The position numbers and the translations under genes are program-made. From an uncultured Lachnospiraceae bacterium (lineage in GTDB: Bacteria > Bacillota > Clostridia > Lachnospirales > Lachnospiraceae), in NCBI GenBank assembly GCA_910578475.1, contig CAJTRK010000002.1, forward strand, positions 62,001 through 126,000: DNA of 64,000 nucleotides, in the 5' to 3' direction. How positions within the stretch are numbered: position 1 is the stretch's first letter; the number at the start of each line of letters is the position of its first letter. The notes under the pieces were generated by a model that worked only from the letters and a program-made list of their open reading frames with translations, searched no databases and had not been told where the DNA came from. Below are positions 44,091 through 53,784 of the stretch, piece after piece.

Positions 44091-45704
44091 ATGATAGGTG
44101 CGGATGCAATCGTAAAGTGTCTGGAAGAAGAAGGCGTAGAATATGTTTTTGGCTATCCGGGTGTTGCAATTTGTCCATTTTATAACAGTATTCTGGAATC
44201 GGATATTCAGACGATTCTGATTCGGACGGAGCAGAACGCGGCCCACGCGGCAAGCGGACTGGCGAGGGTCAGCGGAAAAGTGGGAGTCTGCGCGGTCACG
44301 TCCGGTCCCGGTGCGACCAATGTGATTACGGGTATCGCGACCGCTTTTGCAGACAGTATTCCGCTCGTGTGCATTACCGGGCAGGTAAACAGTGAACTGA
44401 TTGGTTCCGATGTTTTCCAGGAAGCGGATATTACAGGCGCGGTGGAATCCTTCGTGAAATACAGCTATCTTGTCAAAGATGTCAATGAAATACCGCGGAT
44501 ATTCAAAGAGGCGTTTTATATCGCCAATTCCGGCAGAAGAGGCCCCGTTCTGATTGATGTTCCGATTGACATTCAGAAGGCTGCGCTCAAGAAATTTGCT
44601 TATCCGGAGAGTGTGAATCTGCGGACCTACAAACCGACGGTCAAAGGACATGCCGTCCAAATCAAAAAAGTCATCGGAGAACTGGCAAAAGCAAAGCGTC
44701 CGATTATCTGCACGGGTGGCGGCGTGCTGCTCAGCGGTGCGGAAAAAGAGCTGCGTGCCTTTGCGGAAAAATACAATATTCCGGTTGTTTCCACGATGAT
44801 GGGCATCGGCGTTATGCCGACGAAGCATCCCATGTATTATGGCATGGTTGGCAATAACGGAAAACCGTATGCCAATCGGGCGATGAACGAATCGGACCTT
44901 CTTATCATGGTGGGCGCACGGGTTGCCGACCGCGCGGTCAGCCAGCCGGATTTGATTACCGAGAACAAAGTTCTCGTGCATATTGATGTGGACCCGGCAG
45001 AAATCGGCAAGAATGTGGGCGCTACCATTCCGCTTGTAGGCGATGCGAAATATATTTTCGAAGATATTGCCAAAGAAGAATTTAGCTGTGAACATGACGA
45101 ATGGATTAAAACCCTGAATCAGTACAGAGACACGATGGGTAAAAAGAGAAATCCGAATCCCGCCTATGTGGACCCGGCGGAATTTATCCGTCTGTTATCC
45201 GAAAAAATGGAAGATGACGCCGTTTATGTAGCGGATGTAGGACAGAATCAAATCTGGTCCTGCGCTTACCATATTGTGAAAAACGGAAGATTTTTAACGA
45301 CCGGCGGCATGGGAACGATGGGATATTCCATTCCGGCTGCAATGGGCGCGAAGCTGGCATGTCCGGACAGACAGGTCATTGCGGTCTGCGGAGACGGTTC
45401 CTTTCAGATGTCCATGATGGAGCTTGCTACCATGCGTCAGTTCCGGGTTCCCGTCAAAATTATTGTTTTGAAGAACAATTATCTCGGCATGGTAAGGGAA
45501 TACCAGCATTATAATTATAAAGACAATTATTCCGTAGTGGATTTGTCTGGAAGCCCTGACCTGGAAAAACTGGCAATGGCATACGACATGAAATTTATGC
45601 GCCTTTTCAATATGGAAAATGTGGAAGACGCAATTGGAGAATTTCTTTCCGGAGAGGAATCCATATTGCTGGAATGTGTAATTGACCCAATGGACCTCGT
45701 CTAA
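44091..45704 (+). CDS. ilvB: Acetolactate synthase large subunit
   Basis: Condenses pyruvate into acetolactate (valine/leucine) or with 2-oxobutyrate (isoleucine), using thiamine diphosphate and FAD. 537 residues, a little shorter than E. coli IlvB-type chains. Catalytic Glu lies in RTEQNAAHAASG; ThDP motif GDGSFQMSMMELATMRQFRVPVKIIVLKNN is complete; VTSGPGATNVITGIA and FQEADITGAVESF are family hallmarks. Its regulatory subunit gene follows 41 bp later. It starts 28 bp after metH, so it may share that transcript. Confidence 0.95.
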   Translation: MIGADAIVKCLEEEGVEYVFGYPGVAICPFYNSILESDIQTILIRTEQNAAHAASGLARVSGKVGVCAVTSGPGATNVITGIATAFADSIPLVCITGQVNSELIGSDVFQEADITGAVESFVKYSYLVKDVNEIPRIFKEAFYIANSGRRGPVLIDVPIDIQKAALKKFAYPESVNLRTYKPTVKGHAVQIKKVIGELAKAKRPIICTGGGVLLSGAEKELRAFAEKYNIPVVSTMMGIGVMPTKHPMYYGMVGNNGKPYANRAMNESDLLIMVGARVADRAVSQPDLITENKVLVHIDVDPAEIGKNVGATIPLVGDAKYIFEDIAKEEFSCEHDEWIKTLNQYRDTMGKKRNPNPAYVDPAEFIRLLSEKMEDDAVYVADVGQNQIWSCAYHIVKNGRFLTTGGMGTMGYSIPAAMGAKLACPDRQVIAVCGDGSFQMSMMELATMRQFRVPVKIIVLKNNYLGMVREYQHYNYKDNYSVVDLSGSPDLEKLAMAYDMKFMRLFNMENVEDAIGEFLSGEESILLECVIDPMDLV

Positions 45705-45745
45705 ATGATTGGAATGTCCGTGAAAACGGGCGGATGGGAGTTGAC

Positions 45746-46231
45746 ATGAAGAAAATATATTCGGTACTGGTTGAAAACAGGTCGGGCGTACTTTGCAAAG
45801 TGGCAGGGTTATTTTCCAGAAGAAGCTATAATATTGATTCTCTTGCGGTCGGGGAGACGGATGACCCGGCGGTATCCTGTATGACGATTGTAAGCAGCGG
45901 AGACGAACGGACGATTGAACAGATTGAAAAACAGCTCAATAAAAAACTGGATGTCATTAAAGTAAAAACTTTTGACGAAACAGCCAGCGTCAGCAGAGAG
46001 CTGATGTTAATCAAAGTAAAATATAATAAAGGCAACAGGCGGGACATTATGGAAACCTGCGAAATTATGAAGGCGGACATCGTCGATATGTCCAAAAACC
46101 TGATGATTATCCAAATCTGTGATGTGCCTGAGAAAACCGCTTTAATGATTAAAATGCTGCAGTCCATCAGCGTGGTGGAAGTGGCAAGAACCGGAACCCT
46201 TGCGCTGCCCAAATGTATGGAAACGGAATGA
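45746..46231 (+). CDS. ilvN: Acetolactate synthase small (regulatory) subunit, copy 1
   Basis: 161 residues. N-terminal ACT domain YSVLVENRSGVLCKVAGLFSRRSYNIDSLAVGETDDPAVSCMTIV, then the C-terminal domain ELMLIKVKYNKGNRRDIMETCEIMKADIVDMS. It confers activation and valine feedback on IlvB. Start ATG 45746 follows GGGAG; an in-frame ATG at 45734 is four residues earlier. It is the partner of ilvB directly upstream. A second small subunit gene lies at 48468; the two proteins share the same layout but are clearly different. Confidence 0.93.
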   Translation: MKKIYSVLVENRSGVLCKVAGLFSRRSYNIDSLAVGETDDPAVSCMTIVSSGDERTIEQIEKQLNKKLDVIKVKTFDETASVSRELMLIKVKYNKGNRRDIMETCEIMKADIVDMSKNLMIIQICDVPEKTALMIKMLQSISVVEVARTGTLALPKCMETE

Positions 46232-46273
46232 CGGCGGCAAGGTTCGCGGGGTGAAGAAAGCAATGGTTAATAG

Positions 46274-47629
46274 ATGATGAAAAGACATAAACTTACGACG
46301 ACCAGAATTATTATGTTGGGTTTTCTGGCAGGAGCGTTTATCGGCATGTTGTGCCTGATGCTTCCATGCAGCGTAAAAACAGGGCAATCGATTGATTTTT
46401 TTGACGCGCTGTTTGTTTCCATGTCCAGTATCTGTGTTACCGGTCTGTCAACAGTCAATATAGGACAGACATTTTCGGGATTCGGACAAATCGTGCTTCT
46501 GTTTCTGATACAGTTCGGCGGTCTCGGCATAGTGACCTTTACGACAATCGTATTGTGTATTTTCCGCCGCAGAATTACGCTGTCCGACAGAATGCTGATT
46601 CAAAGCGCCTATAATCTGGATACGCTTTCCGGGCTCGTAAGACTGACAATGAAGGTGTTAAAGGTAACGCTTTGCCTGGAAGGAATCGGCGCCGTCGCAT
46701 ATGCGTTTGTTTTTGTTCCCCAGTTTGGCGTGAAAGGCATCTGGTACAGCATTTTTCATGCGGTATCGGCTTTCTGCAATGCCGGCATCGATTTGCTTGG
46801 GGGGAACAGTTTTTGTGATTACAGAGACAACGTGATAATTAATCTGACTACCGTGTTCCTGATTATTGTGAGCGGACTCGGCTTTCCGGTATACTGGGAA
46901 ATTCTTCGGACGATTTCCGCTCGAACCGGCCAAAAAGCTCATGAGAGCCAGCGGAAAATGAATCTTCATACCAGACTTGTTATTCTGGCCACAGCAGCTT
47001 TGATTCTCATCGGCATGTTGTTGACGCTGCTGTTCGAATATGACAATCCGAACACGCTCGGCAATCTGAACCTGCCGCAGAAGCTGATGTCTTCGCTGTT
47101 CCAGTCCGTCACGCTGCGTACAGCCGGTTTTGCAACGATTTCCCAGGAATGTTTCAGGCCGGCCTCCTGTATGGCGTATCTGATTCTGATGTTTATCGGC
47201 GGTTCTCCGGCAGGAACGGCGGGCGGTATCAAAACCGTAACGGTTGTCCTTTTGCTGGCATCCATGTTTGCCAACATCGGAGGCAAAAGCGATGTGGTCA
47301 TCATGCACCGGAAAATATCGGACGATACCATCAGAAGATGCGTTGCAATTGTCGTATTCAGTCTTTCGACATTGTTATTGCTGACGATGGCGCTCCTGGC
47401 CGTTGAACAGAGTAATTTTCTGGATACCATATACGAAATGACATCCGCCATTGCAACGGTCGGTTTATCAAGAGGGTTGACAGGAACCCTTGCTCCTGCG
47501 GGAAAGCTGATTGTTACACTGACAATGTATCTTGGACGTATCGGCCCGATTACGCTCGCCCTCGCTTTTAACAGCAGAAGACCGCTTGACAATATTACTT
47601 ATTCGGAAAGCAAGGTTATTATCGGATAG
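46274..47629 (+). CDS. TrkH/KtrB-family potassium uptake channel subunit
   Basis: 451 residues with about eight to ten membrane helices, four M1-P-M2 units. Pore loops recognisable: VSMSSICVTGLSTVNIG, FHAVSAFCNAGIDLLGGN, QSVTLRTAGFATI, and YEMTSAIATVGLSRGL, with the G of the selectivity filter (TGLS, NAGI, TAGF, TVGL). GGSPAGTAGGIKTVTVVLLLAS is typical. Works with the cytosolic RCK subunit encoded next. It lies between ilvN and trkA, 42 bp after ilvN. Confidence 0.93.
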   Translation: MMKRHKLTTTRIIMLGFLAGAFIGMLCLMLPCSVKTGQSIDFFDALFVSMSSICVTGLSTVNIGQTFSGFGQIVLLFLIQFGGLGIVTFTTIVLCIFRRRITLSDRMLIQSAYNLDTLSGLVRLTMKVLKVTLCLEGIGAVAYAFVFVPQFGVKGIWYSIFHAVSAFCNAGIDLLGGNSFCDYRDNVIINLTTVFLIIVSGLGFPVYWEILRTISARTGQKAHESQRKMNLHTRLVILATAALILIGMLLTLLFEYDNPNTLGNLNLPQKLMSSLFQSVTLRTAGFATISQECFRPASCMAYLILMFIGGSPAGTAGGIKTVTVVLLLASMFANIGGKSDVVIMHRKISDDTIRRCVAIVVFSLSTLLLLTMALLAVEQSNFLDTIYEMTSAIATVGLSRGLTGTLAPAGKLIVTLTMYLGRIGPITLALAFNSRRPLDNITYSESKVIIG

Positions 47630-47671
47630 TTACACAACTGCCGAAGTCTGAGAGAAAGGCTTGATATCAGC

Positions 47672-48355
47672 ATGAAAAAGAAAACGACACAAAAAGAATA
47701 TATCGTTATCGGACTCGGAAGGTTCGGAAGCAGCGTGGCAAGACAGCTGGAAGCGAACGGGTGCAGAGTCCTTGCCATTGACCGTCAGGAAAAACGCGTC
47801 AATCAGATTGCCGATTATGTAACGCTTGCCATGTGCGTAGATGTGGCAAACGAAGAAGCGCTGCGGGAGCTCGGCGGAAGAAATTTTGACGGCGCAATTA
47901 TTTCCATCGGCCATAGTCTGGATGCTTCGGTATTAGCGGCAATCTGGGCTAAAGAACAGGGAATCGGGAAAATTGTCGCCAAAGCTTATGACGAGATGCA
48001 GGGAAAGATTCTGACAAAACTGGGCGTCGATGAAATTGTATATCCGGAAAAGGAAATCGGCGTGCATGTGGCGAATACGCTTGCTTTTAACAATCTGTTC
48101 GACGCTATTGAGCTGACGGCGGAATATTCCATTGCGGATATCGAAACGCTGCGCGGTTGGGTCGGCAAAGACCTGAAAGAATTGAATCTGCGAAAAAAAT
48201 ATGGCGTCAACGTAATTGCGATAAAGCGCGGCGGTGCGCTGCTTATCAATCCTCCGGCAGAAGAGCCGACACAGCAGGATGATACGTTCGTACTGCTTGG
48301 AAAAAACAATACGCTGAAAAAGATTGTAAACGCCTATGAAGCCGAAAAAAGATAA
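47672..48355 (+). CDS. TrkA/KtrA-type RCK regulatory subunit of K+ uptake
   Basis: 227 residues: one RCK-N Rossmann domain starting YIVIGLGRFGSSVARQLEANG with the NAD/ATP-binding GxGxxG, D of 'AIDRQEK' and AKAYDEMQGKI, then an RCK-C domain (ELTAEYSIADIETLRGWVGKDLKELNLRKKYGVNVIAIKRGG). Length is that of KtrA rather than the two-RCK TrkA. Gates the TrkH/KtrB pore in response to nucleotide. Start ATG 47672 has AGAAAGG 12 bases upstream, a spacing also used before fhs and nfnA. Confidence 0.93.
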   Translation: MKKKTTQKEYIVIGLGRFGSSVARQLEANGCRVLAIDRQEKRVNQIADYVTLAMCVDVANEEALRELGGRNFDGAIISIGHSLDASVLAAIWAKEQGIGKIVAKAYDEMQGKILTKLGVDEIVYPEKEIGVHVANTLAFNNLFDAIELTAEYSIADIETLRGWVGKDLKELNLRKKYGVNVIAIKRGGALLINPPAEEPTQQDDTFVLLGKNNTLKKIVNAYEAEKR

Positions 48356-48393
48356 GCACGAAAATTTTGAAATAATTCAAAGCGGCGGAGGCG

Positions 48394-48422
48394 TTGACTT
48401 TTTAAGGTTTAGTTGTTACAAT
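48394..48422 (+). promoter_or_regulatory. Sigma-A promoter of second ilvN-ilvC unit
   Basis: TTGACT (48394-48399), 17-bp spacer with TGT before the -10, TACAAT (48417-48422); leader to the ATG at 48468 only about 40 bases, leaving no room for a T-box or other riboswitch. Confidence 0.8.
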
Positions 48423-48467
48423 TATTGACAGTATTCAGCGTAAGATTCAGGAAAGGCGGAACAGATT

Positions 48468-48965
48468 ATGCACAGAAAAGTACTTCAGCTTTTGGTTGAC
48501 AATACATCCGGCGTGTTAAGCCGTATTTCCGGGCTGTTTTCAAGACGCGGTTATAATATCGAAAGTATTACGGCAGGTGTGACGGCGGACCCGCGGTACA
48601 CCCGTATTACCATCGTAACGTCCGGGGATGATGAAATTCTTGACCAGATTGAAAAACAGGTCGCAAAACTCGTTGATGTTCGGGATATCAAGGAATTAAG
48701 ACCGGGAGAGAGCGTTTACCGTGAACTGGCGCTTATTAAAGTCAAAGTTTCGGCTGAAAGAAGACAGGGCGTTATTTCCGTGGTGGATATTTTCCGTGCA
48801 AAAATAGTTGATGTTTCCAAAGACAGCCTGATTATCGAACTGACGGGAAATCAGGAGAAAATAGAAGCTTTTATCGACCTGTTGGACGGTTATGAAATCC
48901 TGGAGCTTGCAAGAACAGGCATTGCCGGACTCGGCAGAGGCATCGAAAACGTTACTTATTTATAA
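48468..48965 (+). CDS. ilvN: Acetolactate synthase small subunit, copy 2
   Basis: 165 residues. ACT domain VLQLLVDNTSGVLSRISGLFSRRGYNIESITAGVTADPRYTRITIV and C-terminal domain ELALIKVKVSAERRQGVISVVDIFRAKIVDVS. The canonical ilvH/ilvN form: GYNIESI-TAG differs from copy 1 (SYNIDSLAVG). Located immediately before ilvC under its own promoter, so it could serve IlvB from the upstream operon or a second large subunit elsewhere. ATG preceded by AGGAAAGGCGG. Confidence 0.95.
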   Translation: MHRKVLQLLVDNTSGVLSRISGLFSRRGYNIESITAGVTADPRYTRITIVTSGDDEILDQIEKQVAKLVDVRDIKELRPGESVYRELALIKVKVSAERRQGVISVVDIFRAKIVDVSKDSLIIELTGNQEKIEAFIDLLDGYEILELARTGIAGLGRGIENVTYL

Positions 48966-49042
48966 TGAATCTTTTTTATAATGAATTGTTAGCTGGAGGG
49001 GAAAGCCCTTTTAAGTTATAGAGACAGTACCAGATAAAATGA

Positions 49043-50077
<1,035 letters not shown>

Positions 50078-50083
50078 TAAAAA

Positions 50084-50112
50084 AGCGCAGGCTGCAGAGC
50101 CTGCGTTTTGTA
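50084..50112. terminator. Bidirectional terminator between ilvC and lysR-type gene
   Basis: CGCAGGCT (50086-50093), GCAG loop, AGCCTGCG (50098-50105), with TTTT on the plus side and a six-T run (after C) on the minus side; it can terminate both convergent transcripts. Confidence 0.92.
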
Positions 50113-50115
50113 TTT

Positions 50116-51039
50116 TCAGTTAAAATCGGCGGAGAGCATGGAACAGAACTTCCGGACGGCAATCGGATAATCCGCCTGCATCTTTCTGGCAAAGCCGATT
50201 TTTCTTTTTGCAATCGGATTTGCCAAAGGCAGTTTTATCAGCCTGTTTCCATCAATTTCTTTTTCTGCAAAATTTCCGATAACACAGGCGATGCCCATAT
50301 CGATACGGGCGAACTCGATTAGCAAATCCATCGTCGAGATTTCAATTGACTGGGAAATCTCGATTTTTTCATCGCTCAGATAAGAATTCATATACCGTCT
50401 TGAGATATTTTCTTCATTTAACAGCAGAAACATGCCGTTTTCCCAAAGCAGTGAAAGATTGTTTTCATATAACTGTGCCTGTGGAATACCGAGTCTTGTA
50501 GATAGATTCTGCAGATAGCGCTCGGTTGTTACAAATTCATCCTGTATTTCCATAACCGGCTGAAAAAGCAGTTCCCTTTTGTCAGGAACATCTCCAATCA
50601 GACCGATATCGATGGAACCGCTTCGCAGGTTTCTGACAGTTTCCATTGTGGGCTGGCATGCGATGGAAACGCGGATATGCGGATTTTCCTGTGTAAACCG
50701 CTGCAGATAAGGAAGGAGTACATATTTGCACAGCGTCGTACTGACGCCAATCGTAATCTGCCCGATGCCCAGTTCATTGATTTTCCGAAGCTGTTCTTCT
50801 CCGTATGCGATGGAGTCGAAAGCCTTTCGTATCTGTTCATCCAGCAGCAAGCCTTCTTCCGTCAGCGACACGCCGCGGGAACTGCGGTAAAAAAGCGTTG
50901 TGTTCAGTAGCTCTTCCAGGCGGGAAATCGATTTGCTGACAGCCGGCTGACTGATATACAGTTCTTTCGCGGCCAGAGAAATATTGCCGGACCGCGCAAC
51001 GGCATGAAAAATATGATAGAGATTCAGTGTTCCTTCCAT
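50116..51039 (-). CDS. LysR-family transcriptional regulator
   Basis: 307 residues. N-terminal winged helix-turn-helix LYHIFHAVARSGNISLAAKELYISQPAVSKSISRLEELLNTTLFYRSSRGV, then a coinducer domain (IGVSTTLCKYVLLPYLQRFTQENPHIRVSIA...). Start at 51039 (ATG, with AGAAAGGA five bases upstream) rather than 51057. It diverges from leuC-leuD, the classic LysR arrangement for autoregulation plus control of the neighbour; the effector might be isopropylmalate or another leucine-pathway intermediate, which is inference. Confidence 0.9.
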   Translation of the reverse strand: MEGTLNLYHIFHAVARSGNISLAAKELYISQPAVSKSISRLEELLNTTLFYRSSRGVSLTEEGLLLDEQIRKAFDSIAYGEEQLRKINELGIGQITIGVSTTLCKYVLLPYLQRFTQENPHIRVSIACQPTMETVRNLRSGSIDIGLIGDVPDKRELLFQPVMEIQDEFVTTERYLQNLSTRLGIPQAQLYENNLSLLWENGMFLLLNEENISRRYMNSYLSDEKIEISQSIEISTMDLLIEFARIDMGIACVIGNFAEKEIDGNRLIKLPLANPIAKRKIGFARKMQADYPIAVRKFCSMLSADFN

Positions 51040-51136
51040 AAAAATCCTTTCTGCCATTCAAAGGCGGCTTCTGATGATATTTCTGAAATTCTGCTTTTTC
51101 ATTTGAAAACAGGAGATAACAGGTTTTGTCCGTATT

Positions 51137-51165
51137 ATTTTAATATAACCACAAAGAATAGTAAA
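51137..51165 (-). promoter_or_regulatory. Promoter of lysR-type gene
   Basis: On the minus strand: TTTACT (51165-51160), 17-bp spacer, TAAAAT (51142-51137). Confidence 0.6.
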
Positions 51166-51179
51166 TATAATTATTATAT
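51165..51179. promoter_or_regulatory. Palindromic candidate LysR operator
   Basis: Perfect inverted repeat ATATAAT-T-ATTATAT (a T-N11-A type LysR box) immediately behind the -35 of the lysR promoter and about 18 bp before the leuC operator. Confidence 0.5.
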
Positions 51180-51196
51180 ATTTTAAGAATAAAAAA

Positions 51197-51214
51197 CAAT
51201 ATGGTACAATATTG
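51197..51214 (+). promoter_or_regulatory. leuC: leuC promoter -10 with overlapping palindrome
   Basis: Extended -10 TGG-TACAAT (51202-51210) sits inside inverted repeat CAATAT-GGTACA-ATATTG (51197-51214), with a weak -35. A regulator bound here would block or shape the promoter. The intergenic span 51040-51307 otherwise holds only the paired promoters and palindromes. Confidence 0.6.
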
Positions 51215-51307
51215 ATAAAATCAACCGCATACGTTGAACAGGCGCAAACGGCGGTACTGATGCAGGAACGATTACTGTAACAAATTATGAAAAAGGAGGT
51301 TATCAAA

Positions 51308-52573
51308 ATGGGAATGACAATGACCCAGAAAATACTGGCGGCACACGCCGGACTGGAAAAGGTGGAAGCGGGACAATTAATCGAAGCCAATCTGGACCTG
51401 GTACTCGGCAATGATATTACAAGTCCGGTCGCCATTAAGGAAATGGAGAAAATGAAGGTAGACGGCGTTTTTGATAAAGATAAAATTGCGCTCGTGCCGG
51501 ACCACTTTGTACCGAACAAGGATATCAAATCCGCGGAACACTGTAAATGTGTCAGAGAATTTGCATACCGCAATGAAATAACAAACTATTTTGAAGTGGG
51601 AGAGATGGGCATCGAACACGCGCTGCTTCCGGAAAAAGGATTGACCGTGGCCGGAGACGTCATTATCGGAGCCGATTCCCACACCTGCACTTACGGCGCG
51701 CTCGGCGCATTTTCCACAGGCGTTGGAAGCACCGATATGGCAGCCGGTATGGCTACCGGAAAAGCATGGTTCAAAGTACCTTCCGCAATTCGTTTCCATA
51801 TCGTTGGAAAACCGGATAAATGGGTGAGCGGCAAGGATGTCATCCTGCATATTATCGGTATGATAGGCGTAGACGGCGCGCTGTATAAATCGATGGAATT
51901 TGTCGGAGAAGGCATACAAAATTTAACCATGGATGACCGTTTTACCATCGCCAATATGGCCATAGAAGCAGGCGGTAAAAACGGAATTTTCCCGGTGGAT
52001 GAACTGGCCAAAGCCTATATGAAAGAACATTCCACCAAAACATATACCGTTTACGAAGCGGATGAAGATGCCGTTTACGACGCGGAATATACGATTGATT
52101 TAGGCAAACTTCGTCCGACAATTGCATTTCCGCACCTTCCGGAGAATACGAAGACAATCGATGAAATCAAAGAAGATATTACAATAGACCAGGTTGTTAT
52201 CGGTTCCTGCACGAATGGCCGTCTGGATGACCTGCGTATTGCAGCGGAAGTACTGAAGGGCAGACATGTGGCAAAGGGCATGAGATGTATCGTCATTCCT
52301 GCAACCCAGAAAATCTATATGCAGGCAATGGAAGAAGGCCTGTTAAAAACTTTTATTGAGGCAGGGGCGATTGTCAGCACACCGACCTGTGGGCCATGTC
52401 TTGGCGGATATATGGGCATTCTCGCGGCAGGAGAACGTTGTGTTTCGACGACAAACCGTAATTTTGTAGGCAGAATGGGACATGTGGATTCCGAAATTTA
52501 TCTCGCAAGCCCGGCAGTAGCGGCAGCCAGCGCCGTGACCGGCAAAATATCCTGTCCCTGTCAGCTCTCGTAA
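51308..52573 (+). CDS. leuC: 3-isopropylmalate dehydratase large subunit
   Basis: Isomerises 2- to 3-isopropylmalate in leucine synthesis; [4Fe-4S] enzyme. 421 residues, as in the bacterial/archaeal HACN/LeuC2 type. Iron-sulfur ligands: GSCTNGR (Cys near residue 300) and [10 protein letters not shown] (two Cys near 360). [24 protein letters not shown] is the aconitase signature. Start ATG 51308 with AAAGGAGG upstream. It precedes leuD; leuA and leuB are not in the window. Confidence 0.96.
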   Translation: MGMTMTQKILAAHAGLEKVEAGQLIEANLDLVLGNDITSPVAIKEMEKMKVDGVFDKDKIALVPDHFVPNKDIKSAEHCKCVREFAYRNEITNYFEVGEMGIEHALLPEKGLTVAGDVIIGADSHTCTYGALGAFSTGVGSTDMAAGMATGKAWFKVPSAIRFHIVGKPDKWVSGKDVILHIIGMIGVDGALYKSMEFVGEGIQNLTMDDRFTIANMAIEAGGKNGIFPVDELAKAYMKEHSTKTYTVYEADEDAVYDAEYTIDLGKLRPTIAFPHLPENTKTIDEIKEDITIDQVVIGSCTNGRLDDLRIAAEVLKGRHVAKGMRCIVIPATQKIYMQAMEEGLLKTFIEAGAIVSTPTCGPCLGGYMGILAAGERCVSTTNRNFVGRMGHVDSEIYLASPAVAAASAVTGKISCPCQLS

Positions 52574-52604
52574 AACCATATAAAATTTGATGGAGGTGTT
52601 AAAA

Positions 52605-53093
52605 ATGAAAGCAGCAAAAGGAACTGTTTTTAAATATGGCGATAATGTAGATACGGATGTCATCATCCCGGCCCGTTACTTAAATTCTTCCGACCCTTCG
52701 GAACTGGCGGCGCATTGTATGGAAGATATAGATAAAGATTTCATTTCCAAAGTACAAAACGGCGATATTATGGTGGCTACCAAAAATTTTGGCTGTGGTT
52801 CTTCCAGAGAACATGCGCCAATTGCTATCAAAGCCGCCGGAATCAGCTGTGTTATCGCGGAGACCTTTGCAAGAATCTTTTACCGGAATGCAATTAACAT
52901 CGGCCTTCCGATTATCGAATGTCCGGAAGCCGCCAAAGCCATTGAAGCCGGTGATGTTGTAGAAGTGAATTTTGACACAGGCGTCATCATGGACATTACG
53001 AAAGGAACTTCCTATAAAGGCCAGGCGTTCCCGGCGTTCATGCAGAAAATCATCGCAGCAGAAGGTCTTGTAAACTATATTAATCAGAAATAA
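52605..53093 (+). CDS. leuD: 3-isopropylmalate dehydratase small subunit
   Basis: 162 residues, swivel domain completing the isomerase. Motifs: [36 protein letters not shown], and [21 protein letters not shown]. Start ATG 52605 with GGAGG nearby (52590s), 31 bp after leuC. A strong terminator at 53107 ends the unit. Confidence 0.96.
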   Translation: MKAAKGTVFKYGDNVDTDVIIPARYLNSSDPSELAAHCMEDIDKDFISKVQNGDIMVATKNFGCGSSREHAPIAIKAAGISCVIAETFARIFYRNAINIGLPIIECPEAAKAIEAGDVVEVNFDTGVIMDITKGTSYKGQAFPAFMQKIIAAEGLVNYINQK

Positions 53094-53106
53094 ATTATAT
53101 GTCTTA

Positions 53107-53146
53107 AAAAGCGCAAATTTGTCCGTTTTGGATGATTTGCGCTTTT
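53107..53146 (+). terminator. Rho-independent terminator after leuD
   Basis: AAAAGCGCAAAT (53107-53118) / ATTTGCGC (53135-53142) plus TTTT, with inner TCC/GGA pairs. Confidence 0.92.
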
Positions 53147-53211
53147 GCGTTGTCGCTTTTATTTTATTTTGTATTACAAAAAACAGCACAGATTTTTGTT
53201 ACATTTGGATA

Positions 53212-53240
53212 GTGACAAACGCTCCTGTCTGTGGCATAAT
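53212..53240 (+). promoter_or_regulatory. Promoter of small coiled-coil protein gene
   Basis: GTGACA (53212-53217), 17-bp spacer, extended TGG-CATAAT (53232-53240). Confidence 0.65.
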
Positions 53241-53268
53241 GTTTCTACAAAGAAAGGAGGTGTACCAT

Positions 53269-53586
53269 ATGACATTAACAAATGAAGATTTATTCGCAAT
53301 ATCACAGCTGTTGGATGTGAAACTGGAGGCGGGATTAAAGCCGATTGAGAATGATACCAGGGAAATGAAAGAAAGTATTGTTTCTTTGAAAGATGAAATC
53401 CATAGGCTCAAACTGTGCAATGAGAATATTGTACTTCCGCGCCTGAATACGATTGAATCATGCTATACCAGCACATATAATCGTTACAAGGACTATGCGG
53501 ACAGAATGGATGCGGCGTTTGTAGACATTGACCTGCTGAAGAAAGTAGCAGAAATGCACAGCGAACAAATCCAGAAACTCGCATAA
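53269..53586 (+). CDS. Small coiled-coil protein of unknown function
   Basis: 105 residues; ATG 53269 has a perfect AAAGGAGG eight bases upstream. The sequence is mostly helical with heptad-like runs (DVKLEAGLKPIENDTREMKESIVSLKDEIHRLKLCNENI), then SYTSTYNRYKDYADRMDAAFVDIDLLKKVAEMHSEQIQKL-like helix. Similar short 'MTLTNEDLxAIS..LD' proteins with a coiled coil are common in Lachnospiraceae, in some cases near mobile elements; function unknown. It stands alone between leuD and a secreted-protein gene, with its own promoter. Confidence 0.65.
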   Translation: MTLTNEDLFAISQLLDVKLEAGLKPIENDTREMKESIVSLKDEIHRLKLCNENIVLPRLNTIESCYTSTYNRYKDYADRMDAAFVDIDLLKKVAEMHSEQIQKLA

Positions 53587-53690
53587 TTTTTGTGTTCTAA
53601 AGTTGTATTCAATTATTACAGAAAATCTACAATTTCAAGTCAAATATTACAAAAAAATTAAAAAAATCTTAAAAATCTGTTATTTTCTTC

Positions 53691-53719
53691 TTGTTTCCAC
53701 CGGAATATTATGGTAAAAT
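53691..53719 (+). promoter_or_regulatory. Promoter of secreted-protein gene
   Basis: TTGTTT (53691-53696), 17-bp spacer, extended TGG-TAAAAT (53711-53719). The upstream AT-rich A-tract region 53650-53680 could act as an UP element. Confidence 0.65.
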
Positions 53720-53784
53720 AGGCATACACACTCGAAATACAGAGTATACAGAACATACTATTTTATTGACAGGAGGTTTTTAAC

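Noticed and set aside
43971..45095. 374-codon minus-strand ORF
   Set aside because: Antisense of ilvB/metH; the plus-strand genes are complete enzymes with catalytic motifs, so this is a shadow frame.
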